The notes under the pieces were generated by a model. That model did no database searches, was not told where the DNA came from, and saw only the letters and a program-made list of their open reading frames with translations. A stretch of 64,000 nt of DNA, from assembly GCF_015354055.1 (NCBI RefSeq), contig NZ_JACHTM010000001.1, positions 248,001-312,000 on the forward strand. The letters are read 5' to 3'. Of this stretch, positions 10,801 to 18,677 are shown one piece after another. The stretch is from Thermaurantiacus tibetensis (GTDB taxonomy: Bacteria > Pseudomonadota > Alphaproteobacteria > Sphingomonadales > Sphingomonadaceae). The number at the start of each line of letters is the position of its first letter. The stretch's first letter is position 1. The position numbers and the translations under genes were made by a program.

Positions 10801-11344
10801 GCCGGGCGCGCGCGAGACGGTGACCATGGCCGGTCTCGTCGAGGAGCTGTTCCTGAGGCCGCGCGCGTCGTCAGGCCCCGACCGGCCGGCCTATGGCGTC
10901 AACCTCTCCGACGGGGACGGGAGCTTCCAGGCCAGCTGCTACGACGAGCCGGTGGTGGCTGCCCTTCGCGCGGCCGCCGAGGCGGGCGAGCCCCAGCTCC
11001 TCGGCGTGGAGCTTGCCTGGCGCGACGCCGACTCCGAGCCGCGGCTCCGGATCGTCTCGGCCACGCCGCTGGCCTCGCTTGCGGGCCTCGTGCGGGCCCG
11101 GCTCGAGCTGCGCCTCGTGGCCGGTGTCGCGCACGGTCCGCTCCTCGACCTTCTGCGCAGCCTGCCGCGCGACGGCCATGTCGAGATCGCGGTGGTCGTG
11201 CCGACGGCAGGCGGGCTGGCCCGGGTCGCGCTCGGACGGCGGTTCCGCTGCGATGCCGCCGCCATCGAGGCCCTGCGGCTCGACCCGGCGGTCGCCGAGC
11301 TCGACGCCGGCCCCCTTGCCCCGCCGCTCCGGCTCGTCGCCTGA
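7865..11344 (+). CDS. dnaE: DNA polymerase III subunit alpha
   Basis: Catalytic subunit of the replicative polymerase. The 1,159 residues carry an N-terminal PHP domain, the C-family polymerase core with PDFDIDFCETRRDEVIRYVQ near residue 395 (catalytic Asp residues), the GPGRGSGAGSLVAFAL loop before it, helix-hairpin-helix elements (FAGYGFNKSHAAAYA) and a C-terminal OB-fold region. The PHP start reads VPLRVQSCYS, where the usual form has two histidines (HLRVHS); the PHP metal site is probably degenerate, as known for other alpha subunits. ATG 7865 is favoured because family homology begins here; an in-frame GTG lies 13 codons upstream. Confidence 0.97.
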   Translation: MHVPLRVQSCYSILESTIEVKALVKAAAAAGMPAVALLDRGNLFAAMTFSGAALAAGVQPLVGALLPLVREDARPHRPGAPRPAPDWLPLICQDADGYANLIGLISEAELGCAPGEGLPLARLAGRTAGLLALTGGADGPLARRAAEGQPFEAFGEALLSLFGDRLFVEISRSGEAAEARAEGPLLAWAHARGLPIVGTAPACFLSPDDHLAHDVMLCIAHGTYLESAERPRSNPAQFLLSPAQFAERFADLPEAVANTLLVARRSAFALAPREPVLPKLVSDPAAERAELERLARAGLEIRLAPRLAEPGFDRAPYDARLAHELAIIHEAGFSGYFLIVADFIRWAKAEGIPVGPGRGSGAGSLVAFALAITDLDPLPLDLLFERFLNPERRSMPDFDIDFCETRRDEVIRYVQRKYGADRVAQIVTFGTLKARAVVKDVARVLQMPYSEGDRIAKLIPNPPADPWDLERALRDSPELQAAVAADPRVERLIAIARRLEGRPRHTSTHAAGVVIGDRPLAELVPLLRDPRSDMPVTQFDLKSAEQAGLVKFDFLGLKTLSVIDRAVKLLRARGIAVDLAALPLDDPAVYRLLTQGNTVGVFQFESAGMRRSLALVRPTVFEDIIALGALFRPGPMDNIPLFAARKWGREPVDWLHPALEAILKPTYGIIVYQEQVMQIAQALAGYSLGEADLLRRAMGKKDRAVMDAQLERFVEGAVARGVDREQAAHIFRLVEKFAGYGFNKSHAAAYALVAYQTAWLKAHHPAAFFAASLAFEIADTDKIRLLVDDMRRNGVALLPPDVNASGADFTIEDHRGVPAVRYGLGALKGVGVAAMEAMVAERDTSGPFRSLDDWAARVDPRALNRRQVEALASAGAFDRLEPRRERVFAGAEVLLAAAQTAARERETGQGGLFGAGAGAEGLGVRLPEAAPWTLGERLARERTAFGFFLSGHPVERHALVLAGHRVLGSRAVRERSASQPGARETVTMAGLVEELFLRPRASSGPDRPAYGVNLSDGDGSFQASCYDEPVVAALRAAAEAGEPQLLGVELAWRDADSEPRLRIVSATPLASLAGLVRARLELRLVAGVAHGPLLDLLRSLPRDGHVEIAVVVPTAGGLARVALGRRFRCDAAAIEALRLDPAVAELDAGPLAPPLRLVA

Positions 11345-11353
11345 GCGCGGCGG

Positions 11354-11382
11354 TTGACTTGCGGCGGAGCGGGGGCTAGCGG
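11354..11382 (+). promoter_or_regulatory. Probable rpsB operon promoter
   Basis: TTGACT at 11354-11359, exact 17-bp spacer, TAGCGG at 11377-11382. This is the best -35 element in the window and sits where an rpsB-tsf promoter is expected. It leaves a leader of about 80 nt that could hold an S2-responsive structure, though none could be assigned by eye. Confidence 0.55.
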
Positions 11383-11471
11383 CCGCGGCATCCCAGTCGC
11401 GGGAGCCATATCCGGTGTGCGGGCGCGGCCTGCATCCCCTCCTGCGGCGCACGTTCGAACCGGAGACTGCG

Positions 11472-12230
11472 ATGATGACGACGCCCGTGGTGTCGATGCA
11501 GGCGCTGCTTGAGGCCGGCGCCCATTTCGGCCACCAGACCCACCGCTGGAACCCGAAGATGAAGCCCTACATCTTCGGCGAGCGCAATGGGGTGCACATC
11601 CTCGATCTGTCGCAGACCGTGCCGCTGTTCGCGCGCGCGCTCGACTTCGTGCGGGCGACCGCCGCGGCCGGCGGCAAGGTGCTCTTCGTTGGCACCAAGC
11701 GCCAGGCGCAGGAGCCGATTGCCGAGGCGGCCCGGCGCTGCGGCCAGCATTACGTGAACCACCGCTGGCTGGGGGGCACGCTTACCAACTGGAAGACCAT
11801 TTCAGCCTCCATCAAGCGGTTCCGGCAGCTCGAGGAGCAGCTCGCAGGCGATCTTCATGGCTTCACCAAGAAGGAAGTGCTGAAGATGACACGCGAGCGC
11901 GACAAGTTCGAGGCGTCGCTCGGCGGCATCCGCGACATGAACGGCCTTCCCGACGTGATGTTCGTGATCGACGTCAACAAGGAGGATCTTGCCATCAAGG
12001 AGGCGAACGCGCTGGGCATTCCGGTCATCGCCATCCTCGATTCGAACGTCGATCCGTCGAACATCGCCTTCCCCGTGCCCGGCAACGACGATGCCTCGCG
12101 GGCGATCAAGCTCTACTGCGACGCCGTGGCGGATGCCGTGCTCGCCGGCCGGGAGGGCTACATGGTGGCCTCCGGCTACGACATCGGCGAGGCGGCCGAC
12201 CCGCTGCCCGAGCCTGCCGTCCAGGGCTGA
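11472..12230 (+). CDS. rpsB: 30S ribosomal protein S2
   Basis: Component of the small ribosomal subunit that binds near the mRNA exit and is needed for S1 binding. The 252 residues contain the diagnostic [21 protein letters not shown] opening, the [10 protein letters not shown] segment, and the C-terminal region with [19 protein letters not shown] and [22 protein letters not shown] 11472 has GGAG seven bases upstream; a second ATG follows immediately. The gene heads the rpsB-tsf-pyrH-frr series, conserved across bacteria. Confidence 0.97.
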   Translation: MMTTPVVSMQALLEAGAHFGHQTHRWNPKMKPYIFGERNGVHILDLSQTVPLFARALDFVRATAAAGGKVLFVGTKRQAQEPIAEAARRCGQHYVNHRWLGGTLTNWKTISASIKRFRQLEEQLAGDLHGFTKKEVLKMTRERDKFEASLGGIRDMNGLPDVMFVIDVNKEDLAIKEANALGIPVIAILDSNVDPSNIAFPVPGNDDASRAIKLYCDAVADAVLAGREGYMVASGYDIGEAADPLPEPAVQG

Positions 12231-12279
12231 ACCCCCCGGCCGCCCGGCCGGACCATCCGAGACTGTCTGGAGACGACCC

Positions 12280-13209
12280 ATGGCCGAGATCACTGCCGCG
12301 ATGGTGAAGGGCCTGCGCGACCGCACCGGCGCGGGCATGATGGACTGCAAGAAGGCGCTGGCCGAGACCGGCGGCGACGTCGAGAAGGCGATCGACTGGC
12401 TGCGCTCCAAGGGCCTTGCTGCGGCTGCCAAGAAGGCCGGGCGCACGGCCGCCGAGGGGCTCGTGGGGGTCAGGGTCGAGGGCCGGCGCGGGGTAATGGT
12501 GGAAGTGAACTCCGAGACCGACTTCGTTGCCAAGATCGACCGCTTCCAGGATTTCGTGCGGGCCTGCCTCGCCATCGCGCTTGAGCGCGGGGCTGACGTG
12601 GAGACGATCCTTGCCGCCCCCATGCCCGGCGGCCAGGGCACGGTGGCCGAGGCGCTGGCGAACAATGTGGCGACCATCGGCGAGAACCAGACGCTGCGGC
12701 GGGCGGCAAGCCTCGAGGTGGGCGAGGGGCTCGTCTTTCCCTATGTTCACAACGCGCTTGCCGAGGGGCTGGGGAAGATCGGGGTGCTTGTCGCGCTCGA
12801 GAGCGGCGCTGCCGAGGCCGCGCTTGCGGAGCTTGGCAAGCAGCTTGCGCTCCACATCGCCTGGGCCAACCCCATGGCGCTTTCGCCCGAGGAGGTGGAC
12901 CCCGCGCTCGTCGCGCGCGAGCGGGCGGTCGCCGAAGCCAAGGCAGCCGAGAGCGGCAAGCCGGCCGACATCGTCGCCCGGATGGTGGAAGGCGCGGTGC
13001 GCAAGTTCGCAAGCGAGAACGCGCTCATGACCCAGGGGTTCCTGGGTGACAGCAAGGTGAAGGTGGCCGACGTCGTCCAGAAGGCGGCCAAGGACGCCGG
13101 CGCGCCGGTCGCGGTCAAGGGCTTCGTCCGCTTCCAGCTGGGCGAGGGAATCGAGCGGGCGGAGACCGACTTCGCAGCGGAGGTGGCGGCCGCCGCCGCG
13201 GGCGCCTGA
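12280..13209 (+). CDS. tsf: Translation elongation factor Ts
   Basis: Guanine nucleotide exchange factor for EF-Tu. The 309 residues start [20 protein letters not shown], the UBA-like N-terminal domain, followed by [21 protein letters not shown]. The core motif [12 protein letters not shown] lies near residue 75, and a late-domain element ([16 protein letters not shown]) near 250. ATG 12280 follows a CTGGAGACG ribosome binding site; the longer open frame upstream lies inside rpsB and is not coding. It is separated from pyrH by 123 bp containing a hairpin and a 15-bp direct repeat. Confidence 0.97.
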   Translation: MAEITAAMVKGLRDRTGAGMMDCKKALAETGGDVEKAIDWLRSKGLAAAAKKAGRTAAEGLVGVRVEGRRGVMVEVNSETDFVAKIDRFQDFVRACLAIALERGADVETILAAPMPGGQGTVAEALANNVATIGENQTLRRAASLEVGEGLVFPYVHNALAEGLGKIGVLVALESGAAEAALAELGKQLALHIAWANPMALSPEEVDPALVARERAVAEAKAAESGKPADIVARMVEGAVRKFASENALMTQGFLGDSKVKVADVVQKAAKDAGAPVAVKGFVRFQLGEGIERAETDFAAEVAAAAAGA

Positions 13210-13231
13210 CGGGACTGCCGGCCGCGCCGGG

Positions 13232-13262
13232 CCTTGCAACCCCCGCTGCCGGCGGTGCAAGG
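13232..13262 (+). other. Hairpin between tsf and pyrH
   Basis: CCTTGCA (13232-13238) pairs with TGCAAGG (13256-13262) around a 17-nt GC-rich loop. There is no downstream T-run. It could be a processing or attenuation element between tsf and pyrH. Confidence 0.3.
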
Positions 13263-13273
13263 GGCGATGGCCC

Positions 13274-13314
13274 GCGGGTGCCGGGCAGCGGGTAGCGTGG
13301 CGGGTGCCGGGCAG
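13274..13314 (+). repeat. 15-bp direct repeat upstream of pyrH
   Basis: GCGGGTGCCGGGCAG occurs at 13274-13288 and again at 13300-13314, with 11 bp between copies. It ends just before the pyrH ribosome binding site. Confidence 0.6.
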
Positions 13315-13332
13315 GGACAGGAGGAGCGAGCG

Positions 13333-14058
13333 ATGACGCGAACGCCGGCCTACCGGCGCATCCTCCTCAAGCTCTCCGGCGAGGCGCTGATGGGCGACGC
13401 GCCCTTCGGCATCAACCCCGAGGCGACTGCGCGGATCGCCGCCGAGATCGCGGCCGCCCGCGCCGATGGCCACGAGCTCTGCCTGGTGGTGGGGGGCGGC
13501 AACATCTTCCGCGGGCTTGCGGCCGCGGCCCGCGGCTTCGACCGGGCCTCGGCCGACTACATGGGGATGCTGGCCACCGTCATGAACGCGCTTGCGCTCC
13601 AGAACGCGCTCGAGCAGCAGGGCGTGGCGACGCGCGTGCAGTCCGCCATCCCCATGGCGAGCGTGTGTGAGCCCTACATCCGCCGCCGGGCCGTGCGGCA
13701 CATGGAGAAGGGGCGGATCGTCATCTTCGCCGCCGGCACCGGCAACCCCTTCTTCACGACCGACACGGCGGCCGCGCTCCGGGCGGCCGAGATGGGCTGC
13801 GATGCGCTGTTCAAGGGGACGTCGGTCGACGGCATCTACACGAGCGACCCGAAGCTCGACCCCAAGGCCACGCGCTACCCCGTGATCAGCTTCGACAAGG
13901 TGCTGAATGACAATCTGAAGGTGATGGACTCGGCGGCGGTTGCGCTGTGCCGGGACAACGGCATCCCGATCGTCGTCTTCAACATCCGCGAGCCTGGAAA
14001 CCTCAGGCGGGTGCTGGCGGGCGAGGGGCGGGCGACGGTCGTCTCGCAGGCGGCCTGA
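13333..14058 (+). CDS. pyrH: Uridylate kinase (UMP kinase)
   Basis: Phosphorylates UMP to UDP in pyrimidine synthesis; a hexameric amino-acid-kinase-fold enzyme. The 241 residues contain [13 protein letters not shown] at the N-terminus (phosphate-binding Lys/Ser/Gly), [49 protein letters not shown] and [14 protein letters not shown], all family hallmarks. ATG 13333 has a strong AGGAGG ribosome binding site seven bases upstream. The open frame continues upstream into the repeat-bearing gap, which is not coding. frr follows after 82 bp. Confidence 0.96.
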   Translation: MTRTPAYRRILLKLSGEALMGDAPFGINPEATARIAAEIAAARADGHELCLVVGGGNIFRGLAAAARGFDRASADYMGMLATVMNALALQNALEQQGVATRVQSAIPMASVCEPYIRRRAVRHMEKGRIVIFAAGTGNPFFTTDTAAALRAAEMGCDALFKGTSVDGIYTSDPKLDPKATRYPVISFDKVLNDNLKVMDSAAVALCRDNGIPIVVFNIREPGNLRRVLAGEGRATVVSQAA

Positions 14059-14066
14059 GCGGCCTC

Positions 14067-14108
14067 GGGCCGGCAGGGTCGGGCCGGCAGGGTCGGGGCG
14101 GCAGGGCC
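14067..14108 (+). repeat. Three 14-bp tandem units between pyrH and frr
   Basis: GGGCCGGCAGGGTC occurs twice exactly (14067-14080, 14081-14094), followed by a diverged third copy (GGGGCGGCAGGGCC, 14095-14108). It fills most of the pyrH-frr spacer and stops before the frr ribosome binding site. The copy number could vary between strains. Confidence 0.7.
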
Positions 14109-14140
14109 GGGACGAGCAGGGCAGGGAAGAAGGGACAGAG

Positions 14141-14710
14141 ATGGCGGAGTTCGACACGGCGAAACTGACGGCCGACCTCGAGCGGCGCATGAAGGGCGCG
14201 GTCGAGACGCTGAAGCACGATCTCGGGGGCCTCAGGACCGGCCGCGCCTCCGCCTCGCTGCTGGACCCGGTGACCGTGGAGGTCTACGGCAGCACCATGC
14301 CCCTGAACCAGGTCGCGACCGTGACAGCGCCCGAGCCGCGGATGCTGTCGGTGCAGGTCTGGGACCGCTCGAACGTCCAGCCGGTCGAGAAGGCCATCCG
14401 CTCGGCCGGGCTCGGGCTCAACCCCATCGTCGAGGGCCAGACGCTGCGGCTGCCCATCCCCGACCTCACCGAGGAGCGGCGCAAGGAGCTCGCGAAGCTT
14501 GCCGCGCAATATGCCGAGAAGGCGCGGGTGGCCATTCGCAACGTGCGCCGCGACGGGATGGAGGCGCTGAAGGCCGCGGAGAAGAAGGGGCAGATCTCGC
14601 AGGACGAGCAGAAGCGCCTCGAGGGCGAGGTCCAGAAGCTCACCGACCGGCACATCGCCGAGGCCGACAAGGCTGCCGAGGCGAAGGAGAAGGAGATCCT
14701 CGGCAGGTGA
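14141..14710 (+). CDS. frr: Ribosome recycling factor
   Basis: Splits post-termination ribosomes together with EF-G. The 189 residues fit the three-helix-bundle plus small-domain family of about 185. Typical segments are [64 protein letters not shown] and the end region with [21 protein letters not shown] 14141 is chosen from the family N-terminus ([17 protein letters not shown]) and the GGGAAGAAGGGACAGAG purine-rich stretch just upstream. Confidence 0.96.
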   Translation: MAEFDTAKLTADLERRMKGAVETLKHDLGGLRTGRASASLLDPVTVEVYGSTMPLNQVATVTAPEPRMLSVQVWDRSNVQPVEKAIRSAGLGLNPIVEGQTLRLPIPDLTEERRKELAKLAAQYAEKARVAIRNVRRDGMEALKAAEKKGQISQDEQKRLEGEVQKLTDRHIAEADKAAEAKEKEILGR

Positions 14711-14783
14711 GGCGGGCGCTCGAGCTCCAGCAGCCGGTGCTGCGCGCGTGGTGAAGTGGTGGCCGCCCGCCAGCAGGGCCCCC

Positions 14784-15563
14784 ATGGCTGAGCCGGTCGC
14801 CACCGTTCCCGGCGCCGGCGCCCTGCGGCCGGCGGACGCGCCGCAACCGGCGCTGCGGGCGGTGCCGGGCGGCCCCCGGCACGTCGCCATCATCATGGAT
14901 GGCAACGGCCGATGGGCGAAGGCCCGGCGGCTGCCGCGGCTTGCCGGGCATCGCGCGGGTGTCGAGGCGGTGCGGCGGGTGGTGCGCGCCGCGCCCGAGC
15001 TCGGCATCCAGACGCTCACCCTCTACGCCTTCTCGTCCGAGAACTGGCGGCGCCCGCCCGAGGAAGTCTCGGACCTGATGGGCCTCCTCCTCCAGCACAT
15101 CCGCTCCGAGCTTGACGAGCTGCACGCGAACGGAGTCCGGCTCGGCTTCATCGGCCAGTGGCGGGCGCTTCGGGCCGACATCGTCCGGGAGCTCGAGCGG
15201 GCGAAGGCCCTGACGGCAGGCAACACCGCGCTCGACCTCGTCGTCGCGCTCAACTACGGCGCGCAGGACGAGCTGGTGCGGGCCGTGCGCCGGCTGGCCG
15301 CCGAGGCCGCCGCTGGCCGGCTCGATCCGGAAAAGCTTGAGGCAGCCGACATCGAGGCGATGCTCGATACTGCCGCCTTCGCCCCCGTCGACCTCATCAT
15401 CCGCTCCTCGGGCGAGGTGCGGCTGTCGAACTTCCTGCTCTGGCAGGCGGCCTACGCCGAACTCTGGTTCACGCCCGTGCTCTGGCCCGACTTCGACGAG
15501 GCGGTCCTCAAGGAGGCGGCCGAGGCCTTCGCCCGGCGGGAGCGGCGCTTCGGTGGGCGCTGA
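14784..15563 (+). CDS. uppS: Undecaprenyl diphosphate synthase
   Basis: cis-Prenyltransferase making the C55 lipid carrier for peptidoglycan and other envelope polysaccharides. The 259 residues include [20 protein letters not shown] (catalytic Asp and P-loop), [26 protein letters not shown], and the terminal [23 protein letters not shown] motif; here the usual GE-x-R motif is intact. ATG 14784 gives a short Ala/Pro-rich lead; an in-frame GTG lies 12 codons upstream. cdsA starts 4 bp after the stop. Confidence 0.95.
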   Translation: MAEPVATVPGAGALRPADAPQPALRAVPGGPRHVAIIMDGNGRWAKARRLPRLAGHRAGVEAVRRVVRAAPELGIQTLTLYAFSSENWRRPPEEVSDLMGLLLQHIRSELDELHANGVRLGFIGQWRALRADIVRELERAKALTAGNTALDLVVALNYGAQDELVRAVRRLAAEAAAGRLDPEKLEAADIEAMLDTAAFAPVDLIIRSSGEVRLSNFLLWQAAYAELWFTPVLWPDFDEAVLKEAAEAFARRERRFGGR

Positions 15564-15567
15564 GGCC

Positions 15568-16374
15568 ATGGCGGCACCGACGCCCGGGCGACGGCCGGGG
15601 GACCTTCCGGCGCGGATCGGCTCCGGCGCTCTTCTTGCTGCCGTCGCCATCGCGGCCGCCTGGGCTGGCGGCCCCGCCTTCGCGGCGCTGGTGGCGGTGG
15701 CCGTTGCCGTCGGCCGGTGGGAGTGGGGCGGGCTCGTCGGCGAGTCCCGGGTCCATCGCGCAAGCCAGATCGCAGGCCTTGCCGGCGTGGTGGGCGTCAC
15801 TCTTGCGCGCGATGTGCTCCATGGCGTTGCCGCTCTTGGCGTGGTGCTGGCGATGAGCGCCGCCTGGCGTCTCGGCCAGGTACCGCAGGTGCGCGCCGGC
15901 TGGCGCGCGACGCTGGCCGGCACCCTCTATCTCGGTCTGCCGGCGGTCGCGCTCGTCGGCTTACGGGAGCGGCCCGACGGGCTTGCGCTCGTCGCCTTCG
16001 TCTTCGGCGTGGTGTGGGCGACCGACATCGCCGCCTATTTCGCCGGCCGCGCGCTCGGCGGGCCGAAGCTTGCGCCGGCGATCAGCCCGTCCAAGACCTG
16101 GGCCGGCCTGCTCGGCGGCATGGCCGGTGCCGGAGCTGCGGGGGCCGCCGTCGCCCACCAGGCCTGGGGCGGCGCGCCGCTCGCGTTCGTGCCTGCGGGC
16201 GCGGCGCTGGCCGTGGCCGCCCAGGCCGGCGACCTCTTCGAAAGCTGGATGAAGCGCCGGGCAGGGGTCAAGGACTCCGGCTCCCTCATCCCCGGTCACG
16301 GGGGAGTGCTCGACCGGGTCGACGGGCTCGTCCCCGTCGCCTGCCTCGTCGCGCTTGCCGCGGAGCTCGGCTGA
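15568..16374 (+). CDS. cdsA: Phosphatidate cytidylyltransferase
   Basis: Integral membrane enzyme forming CDP-diacylglycerol, the precursor of bacterial phospholipids. The 268 residues are mostly hydrophobic helices. The C-terminal signature is complete: SWMKRRAGVKDSGSLIPGHG followed by GVLDRVDG. ATG 15568 is used; a GTG five codons upstream, inside the end of uppS, is an in-frame alternative. The stop overlaps the dxr start (TGATG), so the three genes are translated as a unit. Confidence 0.93.
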   Translation: MAAPTPGRRPGDLPARIGSGALLAAVAIAAAWAGGPAFAALVAVAVAVGRWEWGGLVGESRVHRASQIAGLAGVVGVTLARDVLHGVAALGVVLAMSAAWRLGQVPQVRAGWRATLAGTLYLGLPAVALVGLRERPDGLALVAFVFGVVWATDIAAYFAGRALGGPKLAPAISPSKTWAGLLGGMAGAGAAGAAVAHQAWGGAPLAFVPAGAALAVAAQAGDLFESWMKRRAGVKDSGSLIPGHGGVLDRVDGLVPVACLVALAAELG

Positions 16375-17528
16375 TGCGCACCGTGACCCTCCTGGGTGCC
16401 ACGGGGTCGATCGGCAGCTCGACCCTTGACCTCGTCGCCCGCAACCCAGAGCGCTTCCGGATCCATGCCGTGGCCTCTGGCCGCGACTGGGCGAAGCTTG
16501 CGGACGTGGCCCGCGCATCCGGCGCGCGGGTGGCGGTGATTGCCGACGAGGCGGGCTATGCGCCGCTCCGGGAGGCGCTTGCCGGAACGGCGACCGAGGT
16601 GCGCGCCGGCGAGGCCGCGATGGTCGAGACCGCGGCCGAGCCGGTCGACCTCGTCGTGGCCGCGATCGTGGGCGCGGCCGGCCTCGCGCCGACCCTCGCC
16701 GCGCTCGAGGCGGGAACCACCGTCGCGCTCGCCAACAAGGAGGCGCTCATTTGCGCGGGCGATGTCATGACGGCAGCTGCCAGGGCCTCCGGCGCGCGGA
16801 TCCTGCCCATCGACAGCGAGCACAACGCCATCTTCCAGGTGCTCGAGGATGTGGCGCGGATCAGCCGGATCGTGCTGACCGCAAGCGGCGGGCCGTTCCG
16901 CTGCCGCAGCCGGGCGGAGATGGCGGCCGTCACCCCGGCCGAGGCGGTCAAGCACCCCAACTGGTCGATGGGGGCGAAGATCTCGGTCGACTCGGCGACG
17001 CTCATGAACAAGGGCCTCGAGCTCATCGAGGCGCACCACCTCTTCGGCGTCGGCCCCGAGCGGCTCGGCGTGCTCGTCCACCCGCAGAGCCTGGTGCACG
17101 GGCTTGTCGAGTATGTGGACGGCTCGGTCCTGGCCCAGCTCGGCCCGGCCGACATGCGCGTGCCGATTGCCCATGCGCTCGCCTGGCCCGAGCGGATCGC
17201 AACCCCCGTCCGGCGGCTCGACCTTGCTGCGGCCTCCCGGCTCGACTTCGAGGAACCCGACCGGGAGCGGTTCCCGGCCCTCGCGCTTGCCGAGGCCGCG
17301 CTCGCGGCGGGTGGCTGCCGCCCCTGCGTTCTCTCGGCGGCGAACGAGGTGGCGGTGGGCGCGTTCCTCGAGGAGCGGATCGGCTTCCTCGAGATTGCCG
17401 AGGTGGTGGCCGACACGCTCGAGTCGCTCCCGGCGGCGCCGGTGACGACGCTTGCCGAAGTGGCGGCGGCCGATGCCGAGGCGCGCGCGCGCGCCCGTTC
17501 ATTTGCGGCTCAGCGCGCGCGTCGCTAG
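16374..17528 (+). CDS. dxr: 1-deoxy-D-xylulose 5-phosphate reductoisomerase
   Basis: Second enzyme of the MEP isoprenoid pathway, converting DXP to MEP with NADPH. The 384 residues start with the Rossmann motif LLGATGSIGSSTLDL. They include ALANKEALICAG, the metal and substrate loop LPIDSEHNAIFQ, the catalytic-loop segment KHPNWSMGAKISVDSATLMNKGLE (residues near 195-215) and the C-terminal AANEVAVGAFL. Its neighbour uppS uses the resulting isoprenoid units, which explains the clustering. rseP starts 9 bp downstream. Confidence 0.96.
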   Translation: MRTVTLLGATGSIGSSTLDLVARNPERFRIHAVASGRDWAKLADVARASGARVAVIADEAGYAPLREALAGTATEVRAGEAAMVETAAEPVDLVVAAIVGAAGLAPTLAALEAGTTVALANKEALICAGDVMTAAARASGARILPIDSEHNAIFQVLEDVARISRIVLTASGGPFRCRSRAEMAAVTPAEAVKHPNWSMGAKISVDSATLMNKGLELIEAHHLFGVGPERLGVLVHPQSLVHGLVEYVDGSVLAQLGPADMRVPIAHALAWPERIATPVRRLDLAAASRLDFEEPDRERFPALALAEAALAAGGCRPCVLSAANEVAVGAFLEERIGFLEIAEVVADTLESLPAAPVTTLAEVAAADAEARARARSFAAQRARR

Positions 17529-17537
17529 GAGCCCGGG

Positions 17538-18677
17538 ATGGACGCGGTCGCAGAGCCGGGCATCGCCGTGTCGGCGCTCGCCTTCATCCTGGTGCTCGGC
17601 ATCCTCGTGTTCGTGCACGAGTTCGGCCATTACGGCATGGCCCGGCTCTTCGGCATCAGGGTGGAGGTCTTCTCGGTCGGCTTCGGGCGGGAGATCCTGG
17701 GCTTCACCGACCGGCGCGGCACCCGCTGGAAGATCGGCTGGATCCCGCTTGGCGGCTACGCCAAGTTCGCGGGCGATCTCAACGCGGCGAGCCAGCCCGA
17801 TCCGGCACTCGTCGCCCTGCCGCCCGAGGAGCGAGCGGCCCTGTTCCAGTTCCGCCCGGTCTGGCAGCGGGCGCTCGTCGTGGCGGCCGGCCCCGGCATC
17901 AACTTCCTCTTCGCCATCCTGCTCTTCGCAGGCTTCTTCATGACCTTCGGTCACCAGTTCACGCCGCCTGTCGCCGGCAGGGTCATGGAAGGCAGCCCGG
18001 CTGCCGCCGCGGGGCTGCGCGCCGGAGACCGCGTGCGCGAGATCGACGGCCGCCGCGTGGACCGCTTCGAGGACATGGTGCGGATTGTTGCGCTCCGCCC
18101 CGGCGAGCCCATCACGCTCGTCGTCGAGCGCGGGGCTGAGACCCTGCGCCTCGTCGCCACCCCGGGGACGCGGACCGAGGTCGACCGGTTCGGCAACCGC
18201 TACGTGAAAGGCCGTCTCGGGATCGAAAGCGGACCGCCGGTCGTCGAGCGGCGCGGCCCGGTCTCGGCGCTGGTGTGGGCGGTGGACGAGACCGTCCAGA
18301 TCACCCGCCTCATGGGCGAGACCCTGGTGCAGGTGGTGACCGGCCGGCGTGCGCTCGACGAGCTCGGCGGGCCGCTCAAGATCGCCCAGTTCGCCGGCCA
18401 GAGCGCCTCGCTTGGGCTCGCCAGCTTCATCAGCTTCGTCGCTCTCGTCTCGATCAACCTCGGGTTCGTGAATCTCCTGCCCATCCCGGCGCTGGACGGG
18501 GGCCACCTTCTCCTCTACGCCGCCGAGGCCGTCCGTCGGCGGCCCCTGGAGCCGAGGCTCCAGGAACTCGCCTTCCTCTCGGGGTTCATCCTCATCCTCT
18601 CGCTCATGCTGCTGCTCACCATGAACGACCTTGCCTCCTTCGGCCTGTGGGAGGGGCTGAAGAGCTGGGCGGGCTGA
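17538..18677 (+). CDS. rseP: Site-2 metalloprotease RseP
   Basis: Inner-membrane zinc protease that cuts membrane proteins such as anti-sigma factors and signal-peptide remnants. The 379 residues have the zinc motif HEFGH (His27, Glu28, His31) in the first helix, a single PDZ domain in the periplasmic part (GSPAAAAGLRAGDRVREIDG, residues near 152-171), and the third zinc ligand motif in NLLPIPALDGGHLLLY near residue 320. E. coli RseP has two PDZ domains in about 450 residues; this one-PDZ form is usual in alphaproteobacteria. The stop overlaps the bamA start. Confidence 0.94.
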   Translation: MDAVAEPGIAVSALAFILVLGILVFVHEFGHYGMARLFGIRVEVFSVGFGREILGFTDRRGTRWKIGWIPLGGYAKFAGDLNAASQPDPALVALPPEERAALFQFRPVWQRALVVAAGPGINFLFAILLFAGFFMTFGHQFTPPVAGRVMEGSPAAAAGLRAGDRVREIDGRRVDRFEDMVRIVALRPGEPITLVVERGAETLRLVATPGTRTEVDRFGNRYVKGRLGIESGPPVVERRGPVSALVWAVDETVQITRLMGETLVQVVTGRRALDELGGPLKIAQFAGQSASLGLASFISFVALVSINLGFVNLLPIPALDGGHLLLYAAEAVRRRPLEPRLQELAFLSGFILILSLMLLLTMNDLASFGLWEGLKSWAG

